From: Thalassolituus alkanivorans
GTDB taxonomy: Bacteria; Pseudomonadota; Gammaproteobacteria; Pseudomonadales; Oceanobacteraceae
Direction: 5' to 3'
Assembly: GCF_020447205.1 (NCBI RefSeq)
Contig: NZ_JAJAEL010000006.1
Coordinates: 348,948-412,947, forward strand
Length of the DNA stretch: 64,000 nucleotides
Shown: positions 26,110-34,442 of the stretch, piece after piece
Layout of the letters: each line of letters opens with the position of its first letter
How positions within the stretch are numbered: the stretch's first letter is position 1
The notes under the pieces: model-generated
The model's input: only the letters and a program-made list of their open reading frames with translations
Databases searched by the model: none
Told to the model about the DNA's origin: nothing
Made by a program: the position numbers and the translations under genes

Positions 26110-27219
26110 ATGCAAACCAAAATGACCCTGCACGGCGCCGGAGTGTATTACTTCGCAGTGACCGGAGCGAAAGACCAGCCCATCTTCAACTCGGTATTCG
26201 AGTACGAATATGGCCTCAGAATTCTGTCCAGAGTGACCGGAACCCGTCTGCTTGCCTACGTGCTGGACGAGCGTCAGATGCAGTTTGTGCTGCGCTGCCA
26301 GCGCGACTGGACCGAGGTGATGGACGATATTCAGGCCGCCTTCGACAGCATGCACGAACGCTGCTGGCACAAGCGCCGTCAGGTGTTATCCGATCAGGGC
26401 GTAGTATTGCTGGTCGATGAACGTGTCGCACTGACCGAACTGATACTGCAGTTGCATCACTCTCCGGTGCACAAGGGTAAAGTGGCCGATGCCAGCCTCT
26501 GGCCCTGGAGCAGTGACCGCTACTATCGCGAACCGACTCCGCCGGCCTGGCTGGATACCGAATCCATGCTCAATCTGCTGGTAAATGGCCGCCGTAACCG
26601 CGCCCAGCATTATATTGACGTAATGAAGGCACCGTTCAGCCCTAAGCTCGATCTGAGCCACGGCAGCCATCCGCTGTATCAGGCGCTGGCCCGCGATCAG
26701 TGGGTGGATCAGCACCTGAAAAGAGAAGCTTTAACTCAATCTGCCTACTCACGCAGTGATGTGCAGCGCCTGTTCGACGATGCCTGCCAGCTGGTTGCCC
26801 GGCAATTTAATCTGACCACCGCCGAGCTTTGTGACAAACATAACCGTCGCCGTTTTCATCACCTGATGCCTTTGGTGATCTGGCTGCTCCGTGAACGCGG
26901 TGTGCATCTGGATGCCATGACCAAACTGGTCGACGAAGACGAAGTGCGGCTGCAGCTTTGGTTACGCAACCTGCCCGCCGACCATACCCGCAATATCCGT
27001 GACAAACTGGCCCGCCAGTGGTCACCATCGGCGCCGGGACTGACGGCCATAGCGGCAGCCGGCACGGTGGTTGAAGAACCTGAAGCTGAGCCAGAATCAG
27101 GATCAGAATTCGAAAGCGCCGATAACTCAGCTGCTGATCCTGCGGCAGCGAACAACAGCGCCGGGCCTGATAATCTGAACGCCGTCGAAACCGAAGCCGC
27201 CAGCGTCACGCCGCAGTAA
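26110..27219 (+). CDS. Domesticated RAYT/Y1-transposase-like protein with replaced catalytic motif
   Basis: Residues 1-170 follow the pattern of REP-associated tyrosine transposases: FEYEYGLRILSRVTG, a strand-helix core, LHHSPVHKGKVADASLWPWSSDRYYR matching the typical NPv..glv..p..ypwSSyr block. Where the family has the metal-binding HUH motif, this protein reads LDERQMQFVLR, so nuclease activity is unlikely. Residues 215-310 resemble a DnaA-like helical DNA-binding tail. The final 60 residues are acidic and low complexity (Glu, Ser, Ala). The start at 26110 was preferred because residues before it look non-coding. Function is unknown; regulation by DNA binding is a guess. Confidence 0.6.
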   Translation: MQTKMTLHGAGVYYFAVTGAKDQPIFNSVFEYEYGLRILSRVTGTRLLAYVLDERQMQFVLRCQRDWTEVMDDIQAAFDSMHERCWHKRRQVLSDQGVVLLVDERVALTELILQLHHSPVHKGKVADASLWPWSSDRYYREPTPPAWLDTESMLNLLVNGRRNRAQHYIDVMKAPFSPKLDLSHGSHPLYQALARDQWVDQHLKREALTQSAYSRSDVQRLFDDACQLVARQFNLTTAELCDKHNRRRFHHLMPLVIWLLRERGVHLDAMTKLVDEDEVRLQLWLRNLPADHTRNIRDKLARQWSPSAPGLTAIAAAGTVVEEPEAEPESGSEFESADNSAADPAAANNSAGPDNLNAVETEAASVTPQ

Positions 27220-27276
27220 TCTCCAACCCTGCAGGCTGAGGCTGCTTTCCGCGCCCGGCCTGCCTATAATCGCGCG

Positions 27277-28206
27277 ATGACGATTTCATCCCCTTCTGCT
27301 CAGAACATATCCCGGCAATCCCCGCTCAGCATTGGTCTGCTGGGTACAGGGGCGGTTGGCACACTGATGGCCAGCCACTGGCGCCAGCACAGGGTATTTG
27401 CCCTGCCGCGCGATAAGGCGTCTGCAGTAACCCTCAACCTTTATCTCCCCAACAACGAAGCGGGAGAACAACAGCTGCAATGGGCGCTGCCGTGCTGGCA
27501 GGGAGAGGCCCTCGACTGGCTGGTAGTCACCACCAAAGCCGCCGATACCCTGAGCGCCCTGCAACCCTGGCTGAGTTATTTGCCGCAGGTGAAAAACCTG
27601 CTGTTACTGCAGAATGGTATGGGACAGCAGCAACAATGCGCCGACTGGCTGGCACGGCAGCAGCTGCCGGTCAGGCTCTGGGCCGGCATCTCCACCGCCG
27701 GAGGCTACCGGCGCACAGCCAATAATGCTCAGGGCAGCGAAGTGGTCTATGCCGGAGCTGGACAAACCATTGCCGGACGCTGGTGCGGAAATGATAGCGA
27801 AGACACACAACTGCCGCCGGACATCGAAGCCGTCAGCGATATCCACAACAGAATGCGCGAAAAGCTTGCCGTAAACGCCGTGATCAATCCGCTGACGGCC
27901 ATCCTGCGTTGCCATAACGGCGAGCTGGTCAGCAACCCGCTTTATCTGCCACAGTTACAGGCACTGGCAGCAGAAGTGGATAACCTGTATCAGCAGCTGC
28001 ACTGGCCGTTGTCACAGGATCTGACCGGCCGGGTAGAACAGGTCGCCCTGGCGACCGCTGCTAACCGCTCCTCGACCCTGCAGGATATTCTGGCCGGCAG
28101 AACAACCGAGCTGCCCTATATTTGTGGCTACCTGCAGCAACAGGCGCACAATCTCGGCCTGTCTTTACCGCTGACCGACCGGCTGATGCAACAGCTGCAG
28201 GTCTGA
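27277..28206 (+). CDS. panE: Ketopantoate reductase (2-dehydropantoate 2-reductase)
   Basis: It reduces ketopantoate to pantoate with NADPH in pantothenate synthesis. The 309 residues have the N-terminal Rossmann motif LLGTGAVGTLMASHW, the LQNGMGQ segment after strand four, and the C-terminal helical domain with KLAVNAVINPLTAIL (catalytic Lys) and NRSSTLQDILAGRTTELPYICG. A near-consensus TATAAT at 27264-27269 lies 8 bp before the start. It stands alone. Confidence 0.93.
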   Translation: MTISSPSAQNISRQSPLSIGLLGTGAVGTLMASHWRQHRVFALPRDKASAVTLNLYLPNNEAGEQQLQWALPCWQGEALDWLVVTTKAADTLSALQPWLSYLPQVKNLLLLQNGMGQQQQCADWLARQQLPVRLWAGISTAGGYRRTANNAQGSEVVYAGAGQTIAGRWCGNDSEDTQLPPDIEAVSDIHNRMREKLAVNAVINPLTAILRCHNGELVSNPLYLPQLQALAAEVDNLYQQLHWPLSQDLTGRVEQVALATAANRSSTLQDILAGRTTELPYICGYLQQQAHNLGLSLPLTDRLMQQLQV

Positions 28207-28250
28207 AACAGGAGTAATAGGATGTATCCGCACAGGAGGTTGCAGTCACC

Positions 28251-30191
28251 ATGTTATTAGCACGGCAAAAAACCATGCTCGCCACTGTGACAGTCTGTGC
28301 GCTGATTATTATCCTCACCACACTGGCCTACATTGCCGCCGCTGACCGTGTAGGACGTGAACAACTGGCCCCCGAAATCAGCGATGCCTTTGCCGATATC
28401 CTGCAGATTCAGCTGACCCATAACATCACTGACCTGCCGACCTTGCAGTCGATGCTGGAGCGTTTTACCCGCCACTTTCAGATCCGTGAAGCCGCGTTAT
28501 ACAACAACCACGGAGAACGCCTGAGCCACAGTTATCGCAATTCACCACTCTTGTCGGCACGTCTCGAAGACAGCCTGCTGATCGACAAACTGCACCAGTA
28601 CCGGCTCAGCAGTCCGCGCGGGGAACTGCAATTACTGGTGATCAGCGACCGTTCCCTGCCAGGCTTTTTTATCCTCGATACATTAACCACCACGCTGTTT
28701 GTGGTCAGTATTTCTGCCCTGCTGATTTTTGCACTCTATGCCCTGACCCGGCGCTGGCAGAAACGCCCTTACCTGCAACTGTTAAGCAGCGTGCGCCGTG
28801 CCACCCGCGATGGCGAAAAAGAAGAAGCCATTACCATCCGCAGCGATGACCCCGATGTACAGCCGCTGACCAATGCCCTGAATGATCTGCTCTGGCAGTA
28901 CGATCAGCGCACCCTGAATTTACGCAATGCTCATCAGCAGGCCGAAAGTGCCCGTCTGCGTGCGACACGTCTGTCGACTGAAACCCGTCAGATTAACGAA
29001 AACCTGGCGCAGGAGATTTCGGTCCGCCGCGGTATCGAAACCCAGCTTAAAAATACCCAGACCCTGCTCGACGGTATTATTAATGCCATGCCGTCAGCCC
29101 TGTTCACTCTGGATGCCCAGCTGCGCATCGTGCAGTGCAACCAGCAAGCCGGAGACTGGCTGGGTAAGCAACGCCAGCAATTAACCGGCCGCCATCTGTT
29201 GCAACTGATTCCGGAGCTTGCTCCCCATGCCGATCTGCTGAACGCCGCCGAACAGAACAGTGCTGTCCATAAACTGGAAAGACTGGCGATCAACAGCTTT
29301 ATGCAGCCACTGATGACCGACACCATGATCTATCCTCTGCCGGAACAACAGCAGGCCAAACTGGTGCTGCGTATTGATGACGTATCACAGCGTCTGCAGC
29401 TGGAAGAAATCATGGTACACAGCGAAAAGATGATGACAGTTGCCGGACTGGCAACCGGCATCGCCCATGAAATTAATAATCCTCTGGGAGCCATTCTGCA
29501 GAACCTGCAGAATATCCGCCGGCGCCTGCAACCCGGCCTGACGGCCAATGAACGTGTAGCAGCAGAAACCGGCCTGCCACTGGACAATCTTGAGCTCTAT
29601 CTGCAGCAACGCGATATCCTGCAATTTATGGATAATATCCAGCAGGCCGGCGAACGTGCCGCCAATATTATTGCCAATATGCTGCAGTTCTCGCGCAGTG
29701 ATAAGCAGCAGAAACAGCGTACCGACCTTAATGCACTGATCAACAACACCCTGAGTATTGCCCGGGGTGATTTTGGTTTGCGTCATATTCAGCTGCAGTT
29801 CTCCCCAACAGAAACACCGGCCTGGGTCGAATGTCTGCCCGGTGAAATAGAACAGGTTCTGCTGAATTTACTGAAAAACTCGGTCCAGGCGCTGAGCGAG
29901 TACCAGCCTGACGATTCTCAGTGGCAGCCCAATATTCACCTCAGCATCGAACAGCGCGACCAGCAGCAGGTAATTGTGCTGGAAGACAATGGACCGGGCA
30001 TACCCTCAACCATTGCTGCGCATATTTTCGAGCCTTTTTACACCACCAAAGACGTCGGTGAAGGCACCGGCCTGGGCTTATTTGTTTCCTATTTTATTAT
30101 CACCAGTCATCACCATGGTCAGCTGCGTTACCGGCCTGGCAGACAACATGGTGGCGCCTGCTTTGAGATTGCCCTGCCTGCCGGCGATTGA
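28251..30191 (+). CDS. Membrane PAS-domain sensor histidine kinase
   Basis: The 646-residue kinase has two membrane segments (about 10-32 and 140-165) with a periplasmic loop of about 105 residues, then a HAMP-like linker and a coiled coil. A PAS domain (about 265-380) and a HisKA dimerisation domain follow. The phospho-acceptor is H406 in GIAHEINNP. The ATPase domain has NLLKNSVQAL, DNGPGIP, EPFYTTK and GEGTGLGL boxes. The H-box and ATPase type resemble NtrB-like kinases. No response regulator is adjacent. A good GGAGG ribosome site is present. Confidence 0.93.
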   Translation: MLLARQKTMLATVTVCALIIILTTLAYIAAADRVGREQLAPEISDAFADILQIQLTHNITDLPTLQSMLERFTRHFQIREAALYNNHGERLSHSYRNSPLLSARLEDSLLIDKLHQYRLSSPRGELQLLVISDRSLPGFFILDTLTTTLFVVSISALLIFALYALTRRWQKRPYLQLLSSVRRATRDGEKEEAITIRSDDPDVQPLTNALNDLLWQYDQRTLNLRNAHQQAESARLRATRLSTETRQINENLAQEISVRRGIETQLKNTQTLLDGIINAMPSALFTLDAQLRIVQCNQQAGDWLGKQRQQLTGRHLLQLIPELAPHADLLNAAEQNSAVHKLERLAINSFMQPLMTDTMIYPLPEQQQAKLVLRIDDVSQRLQLEEIMVHSEKMMTVAGLATGIAHEINNPLGAILQNLQNIRRRLQPGLTANERVAAETGLPLDNLELYLQQRDILQFMDNIQQAGERAANIIANMLQFSRSDKQQKQRTDLNALINNTLSIARGDFGLRHIQLQFSPTETPAWVECLPGEIEQVLLNLLKNSVQALSEYQPDDSQWQPNIHLSIEQRDQQQVIVLEDNGPGIPSTIAAHIFEPFYTTKDVGEGTGLGLFVSYFIITSHHHGQLRYRPGRQHGGACFEIALPAGD

Positions 30192-30318
30192 ATCCGCTAT
30201 GCAACCGCCTTACCCCAAAACCTAAGTGAATTATTTTCAAACCAACCATGTGGATAATTCACTGCCTTTTATGCCAGCGCTATTGACCCATCGCACAGGG
30301 CTCTATACCCTTCGCGCT

Positions 30319-30510
30319 TTCAGGTGCCCTCAGCCTTTTTACTGACGAGGGTTAAACGGGAAGTCTGGTGTCGTGTGTTCTTACCGCCAATCCAGCGCTG
30401 CCCCCGCAACGGTGATCGACCATACTGATAACAAATGCCACTGTGCTCTGCATGGGAAGGTGTTGTCAGCGAGCTAATGCTCAGGTCGTAAGCCCGGATA
30501 CCGGCCTGAA
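30319..30510 (+). promoter_or_regulatory. Cobalamin riboswitch (AdoCbl type)
   Basis: The leader shows the hallmark blocks of the cobalamin aptamer: closing stem TTCAGG/CCTGAA (30319-30324 with 30505-30510), the GCCACTG...GGGAAGG core at about 30438-30466, and the B12 box AAGCCCGGATACCGGCC ending near 30506. Bases 30511-30623 form a long expression-platform hairpin (GTTGCGGTGG near 30525 with CCACTGCAAC near 30597) without a U run, suggesting translational control of the btuB start. The preceding 30192-30318 hold a possible promoter (TTGACC at 30283, TATACC at 30304) but nothing else. Confidence 0.93.
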
Positions 30511-30623
30511 TAACGATACTGACGTTGCGGTGGGCGACGGAGGGTGATCGCAAACCGTTGCCTTACTGCAGCGCACTTTGCTTTTTGCACCTCCGCCACT
30601 GCAACCCTGTTTTGGGTTTGCGG

Positions 30624-32588
30624 GTGAGCACTCTGAATACTGCTTTATTACGACGCTGTGGTTTTTATTCTCTCGTCACACTGGCTTGTTTAGCCAGTGG
30701 AGCACCATTACATGCTGAAGAAGCTCAGCTGAGCACAGTAGAGACACGTGCGTCTTCGCTGCAGACGTTAAATCGACCCGGATATCAGTTTTTTTCGCGG
30801 ACAGATCTTGAGCGTCGCTTTGCCAATCTAAGTGAATTCCTCAGTCAAATAAATGGGATACAGGTACAGCAGTTAAGTGGACTGGGTAATCCGGCACTTA
30901 TCTCAATCCGTGGTGCAACAGCACAGCAAACAAAAGTGTTAATTAATGGCATCGAGAATGCTGATGCACAAAATGGTGGCTATGATCTAAACCAGTTACC
31001 AATCAGCCAGATTGATAGCATTGAAATTTCTCAGGATGGTAGCAGTAATGGCTACGCTGATCGTGCTATCGGCGGCACTATCAATATTATTACCCGTAAG
31101 ACAAAAAGTAATTCTCAGTTCGGCATTCAGGCAGGTTCTTATGGAACCTACCGGGCATCGTTAAGCCAACAAACGGCCAGAAATATCAATATTCAACTGG
31201 AACACGAACAGAGTGACAACAACTATCTGTATCCGGTCGCAAGCCCAGCCTTCGATAGTCAAAACCGCAATAATAAAGAAGCACTGAATAATGCCGGTTT
31301 TTCGCGTCAATCAGTACAGGTTAATAGTGGATCTGAGGAGTTAACGGCACGTCTGCGTTTATCTCAACAAAAAAAGAACATCCCTGATTATTACCGTAAT
31401 CATCCTGACAATAGTGCATATTTGAGTGAACGTAATGCTGTTCTGGAATTAAATGGTGAACAGAGCCTTTCCAGCATGCAACAACAATGGCGGATAGGAC
31501 ACTCTCAACGTTTTGAAAATTTTCGAAATACACTGGGTCTGATAGGACTGAGCCAAAATGATAACCGCTATCGATATGAAAAAAATTATCTGTCCGTCTC
31601 CAATAAAAAGACCTGGACACAATGGCAACACCGCATTGACCTGAAATTCAGCGAAGAAACCTATCGCAGTGACTACCGTTTGGATAACGACAGTAAGCGC
31701 TGTCTAACGCCTCAAGGCAATTGTGATGCTTTTTCATTTCAGCGAAGTACAAGTATCGGATCGCAATTTAACTGGAACAGCAAGAGCCAGCAACAACAGG
31801 CATATATCGATATATACAGACAGAATACCAGCGATATCAGTCGTCAGCGTTATGCTATCGCAGACGAACGCACTCAGAGTAATGCGTTTATCGGTGCTTC
31901 TATCGGCTATCTCTGGTATTCAGATCGCAGCGACTGGAGTTTAACCTGGAAGCGTGCTGCACGAACTCCAACCTTGTATGAACGCTATGGCAATCATGGA
32001 CTTTTTTTAAGCAACCCTGACCTGCAACAGGAAATAAGCAATACGCTCACGCTGAATAGTTTATGGCACATTACTGAAAAAATGCAGATATCCGGTTCTA
32101 CCTTTTATCGCGACCTTGATAATGCCATTGTACCTGTCTATGACGCACGCGGTATTGGCCGCTACGAAAACACCAGTCAGGCAATCCTGACCGGAATTGA
32201 ATGGAATGCAGCCTATTGTGCCGATTATTGGTTCGGCACATTATCAGGAAGTCATTATGACAGCCTGACAACCAGTGAGATAAGATCGTTTGATGAGAAG
32301 AAATTGCCTGGCACTTACCACACCAGCCTGAAAGCCAGTACTGGATTCAACATTTCAAAACATCACATCGAATCCAGCGTTGAATACAGTGACGATTTAT
32401 ACATAGACAGGAGCAATCTGATCGAGGGCGAAGCGCGCGCACTGATCAATCTATCATACCGCTACCAGGCAACAGATCACGAAGCAGGTCTTCGTATAAT
32501 CAATATCAGCAATAACCGTTTTCTTGATTTTACCAATCGCCCGACGACTGGTAGGGAATGGTTGATCTTTCTTAACACCCGTTTTTAA
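30624..32588 (+). CDS. btuB: TonB-dependent outer-membrane cobalamin receptor
   Basis: This outer-membrane receptor is predicted to import cobalamin with TonB energy. From the GTG at 30624 it has 654 residues with a signal peptide (cleavage near PLHAEE). The plug domain (about 35-150) includes LSQINGIQVQQLSG, LISIRGATAQQTKVLINGIE and AIGGTINIITRK. A 22-strand barrel follows and ends with Phe. The earlier ATG at 30525 falls inside the riboswitch platform and was rejected. Codon use is more AT-rich than in flanking genes. It leads a riboswitch operon with the lipoprotein and PduO genes. Confidence 0.93.
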   Translation: MSTLNTALLRRCGFYSLVTLACLASGAPLHAEEAQLSTVETRASSLQTLNRPGYQFFSRTDLERRFANLSEFLSQINGIQVQQLSGLGNPALISIRGATAQQTKVLINGIENADAQNGGYDLNQLPISQIDSIEISQDGSSNGYADRAIGGTINIITRKTKSNSQFGIQAGSYGTYRASLSQQTARNINIQLEHEQSDNNYLYPVASPAFDSQNRNNKEALNNAGFSRQSVQVNSGSEELTARLRLSQQKKNIPDYYRNHPDNSAYLSERNAVLELNGEQSLSSMQQQWRIGHSQRFENFRNTLGLIGLSQNDNRYRYEKNYLSVSNKKTWTQWQHRIDLKFSEETYRSDYRLDNDSKRCLTPQGNCDAFSFQRSTSIGSQFNWNSKSQQQQAYIDIYRQNTSDISRQRYAIADERTQSNAFIGASIGYLWYSDRSDWSLTWKRAARTPTLYERYGNHGLFLSNPDLQQEISNTLTLNSLWHITEKMQISGSTFYRDLDNAIVPVYDARGIGRYENTSQAILTGIEWNAAYCADYWFGTLSGSHYDSLTTSEIRSFDEKKLPGTYHTSLKASTGFNISKHHIESSVEYSDDLYIDRSNLIEGEARALINLSYRYQATDHEAGLRIINISNNRFLDFTNRPTTGREWLIFLNTRF

Positions 32589-32600
32589 AAAGGAAAAGAG

Positions 32601-33782
32601 ATGAAAAAGTACTCATTCATGCTTCTGGCCAGCGCATTATTAGCAGGATGCTTTGGTGACGATGATAAAAAATCAACTCCACTGACTGAAGGCTCCTATG
32701 CCGTACAAACCGTAGCAGCTGATTACACAAGTAGCTCCGTCGTTACCGGAAATATTCTGGGTGATCGATCTGTTTCACAAACCATTCTGGTAAAAGACAA
32801 GTCGGATTTCACCGTTAATACATACGGAAAATACCTCTACCATATCGGTCGGTACAACACAGACAGTATCGCTCGCTATGATTCTACCAATAGCCTGAAC
32901 GTAGCCCAATGGGAGTACAGTACTAATGATAATGGTGCGGAGAAATCTAACCCATATAAAATCGTTCATGTCTCCGATGATAAGGCTTACGTAATCCGTT
33001 ACGGCGCCAAGACGGTATGGCAAATTAATCCTCAAGCAGAAAATGCCGACCAATTGGTTGTCGACACCATTGATCTTTCAGCCTACAACTATCCTGATTC
33101 AGACTTTCCCCGTATGAGTGAAGCCGCACTCTATAACGACAAACTGTTTGTAGTTATGCAACGTCTTGATGCTGCCTATAATCCACAAACAGCTTATGTT
33201 GCCGTGATAGATACTGCTGATAACACAGAAATTGATACCGATCCAAGCACGAGCGGATTAAAAGGTATTCCACTATCTGTCACCAACCCGATTTCAGCAG
33301 AAGCTGACAATGGCTATCTCTACATCGCAGGTCGCGGCAACTACGGTTCTGACACTGGTGGTCTGGAAAAAATTGATATGACAACATTTGTTTCCAGTAA
33401 TATTATTAACAACACTACGTTTACATCTCTGAATAATACTGAAACTAACACTTACTTCCATATCACTGATGTTGCACTGGCCAGCGATCAACACGGTTAT
33501 GTCACGGTAAATATTGAAAAAAACTACGATACACTATCGTCAAAAGTGTATGAATTTAATCCAACTAGTAAGACAATAGGTCAGCCGCTCAATATAACTT
33601 CATTGAATGAAGTCATTATTTCAGATATTGCGATCGATACTAACCAACGCCTTTGGGTAGGAGTTTCCAATGAAACAAACCCTGGTATCGTCGTGATAGA
33701 CACCGACACCAACACTCAAAGCGGTAATCGTATTGAGCTGCAAATGCCACCTAAATCTATTAGTTTCCTGAGTATCGACTGA
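32601..33782 (+). CDS. Beta-propeller-like lipoprotein in the btuB operon (BtuG-like candidate)
   Basis: The 393-residue lipoprotein has signal sequence and lipobox LLAGC (Cys17), then an acidic tether GDDDKKS. The body shows repeated strand pairs of the type seen in YncE-like propellers: AYVIRYGAKTVWQIN, KLFVVMQRLD, YVAVIDTADN, GYLYIAGRG, RLWVGVSNETNPGIVVIDTDTN. It lies 12 bp after btuB under the B12 riboswitch. In Bacteroides, surface propeller lipoproteins named BtuG bind B12 and hand it to BtuB; sharing that role here is an inference from context and fold only. The DNA is AT-rich like btuB. Confidence 0.6.
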   Translation: MKKYSFMLLASALLAGCFGDDDKKSTPLTEGSYAVQTVAADYTSSSVVTGNILGDRSVSQTILVKDKSDFTVNTYGKYLYHIGRYNTDSIARYDSTNSLNVAQWEYSTNDNGAEKSNPYKIVHVSDDKAYVIRYGAKTVWQINPQAENADQLVVDTIDLSAYNYPDSDFPRMSEAALYNDKLFVVMQRLDAAYNPQTAYVAVIDTADNTEIDTDPSTSGLKGIPLSVTNPISAEADNGYLYIAGRGNYGSDTGGLEKIDMTTFVSSNIINNTTFTSLNNTETNTYFHITDVALASDQHGYVTVNIEKNYDTLSSKVYEFNPTSKTIGQPLNITSLNEVIISDIAIDTNQRLWVGVSNETNPGIVVIDTDTNTQSGNRIELQMPPKSISFLSID

Positions 33783-33793
33783 ACGGAGATCAT

Positions 33794-34369
33794 ATGGGCA
33801 ACCGTTTATCCAAAATCGTAACCAAAACCGGCGACGGTGGTGAAACCGGTCTGGGCGACGGTTCCCGTGTCAGTAAAAGCAGCGAACGTATCCATGCCAT
33901 CGGCGATGTGGACGAGCTGAATTCCTGGATGGGATTACTGCGCGCCGAACTGAGTGCTGATGACGACCTGCAGCCATTGCTGCATCAGATTCAGCATGAT
34001 CTGTTCGACCTTGGCGGTGAACTTTCAGTACCGGGATTTTATGCCCTCAGTGAAGAGTTACTGCAGGATATTGAAGATAATCTGGAAGCTCTTAACGATA
34101 CTCTGCCAGCGCTGAAAGATTTTATTCTTCCCGGAGGCAACCGTTGCGCCGCCTGTGCCCATATGGCACGTACCGTTTGTCGCCGTGCTGAGCGTTCTCT
34201 GGTAGAAATGGCCCGCACTGAAACTGTCAGCTCGCTGGCGCTGCGTTATCTCAACCGTTTATCAGATCTGCTGTTTATTCTCGCCCGGGTTCTTGCGCGG
34301 CGTGATAATGGTCAGGAGGTTATCTGGCAAAGCCGGCATAAACGTAGTGACGATAACGATAATGCCTGA
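33794..34369 (+). CDS. pduO: PduO-type ATP:cob(I)alamin adenosyltransferase
   Basis: The enzyme adds the 5'-deoxyadenosyl group to cob(I)alamin to make coenzyme B12. The 191 residues carry the N-terminal ATP motif KTGDGGETGLGDGSRVSK, GDVDELNSWMG, and the helical-bundle C-terminus VCRRAERSLVEMA followed by LRYLNRLSDLLFILAR. It is third in the riboswitch operon, 11 bp after the lipoprotein gene. A structurally unrelated CobA/CobO-type enzyme is encoded at 41072, so the organism has two adenosyltransferases. Confidence 0.95.
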   Translation: MGNRLSKIVTKTGDGGETGLGDGSRVSKSSERIHAIGDVDELNSWMGLLRAELSADDDLQPLLHQIQHDLFDLGGELSVPGFYALSEELLQDIEDNLEALNDTLPALKDFILPGGNRCAACAHMARTVCRRAERSLVEMARTETVSSLALRYLNRLSDLLFILARVLARRDNGQEVIWQSRHKRSDDNDNA

Positions 34370-34391
34370 CTCCGCCAGGCTGCTGCACAAG

Positions 34392-34423
34392 AAAAAACGC
34401 CCACTGTATCGTGGGCGTTTTTT
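34392..34423. terminator. Bidirectional terminator
   Basis: AAAAAACGCCCAC and GTGGGCGTTTTTT form a strong hairpin with A and T tracts. It sits between the end of the btuB-pduO operon (+) and the end of the chemoreceptor gene (-). Confidence 0.9.
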
Positions 34424-34442
34424 ATTGACATATCGCTGGTAT

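Noticed and set aside
30525-30623. ATG at 30525 as the btuB start
   Set aside because: It lies in the riboswitch expression platform and gives a non-signal N-terminus; the GTG at 30624 yields a normal signal peptide.
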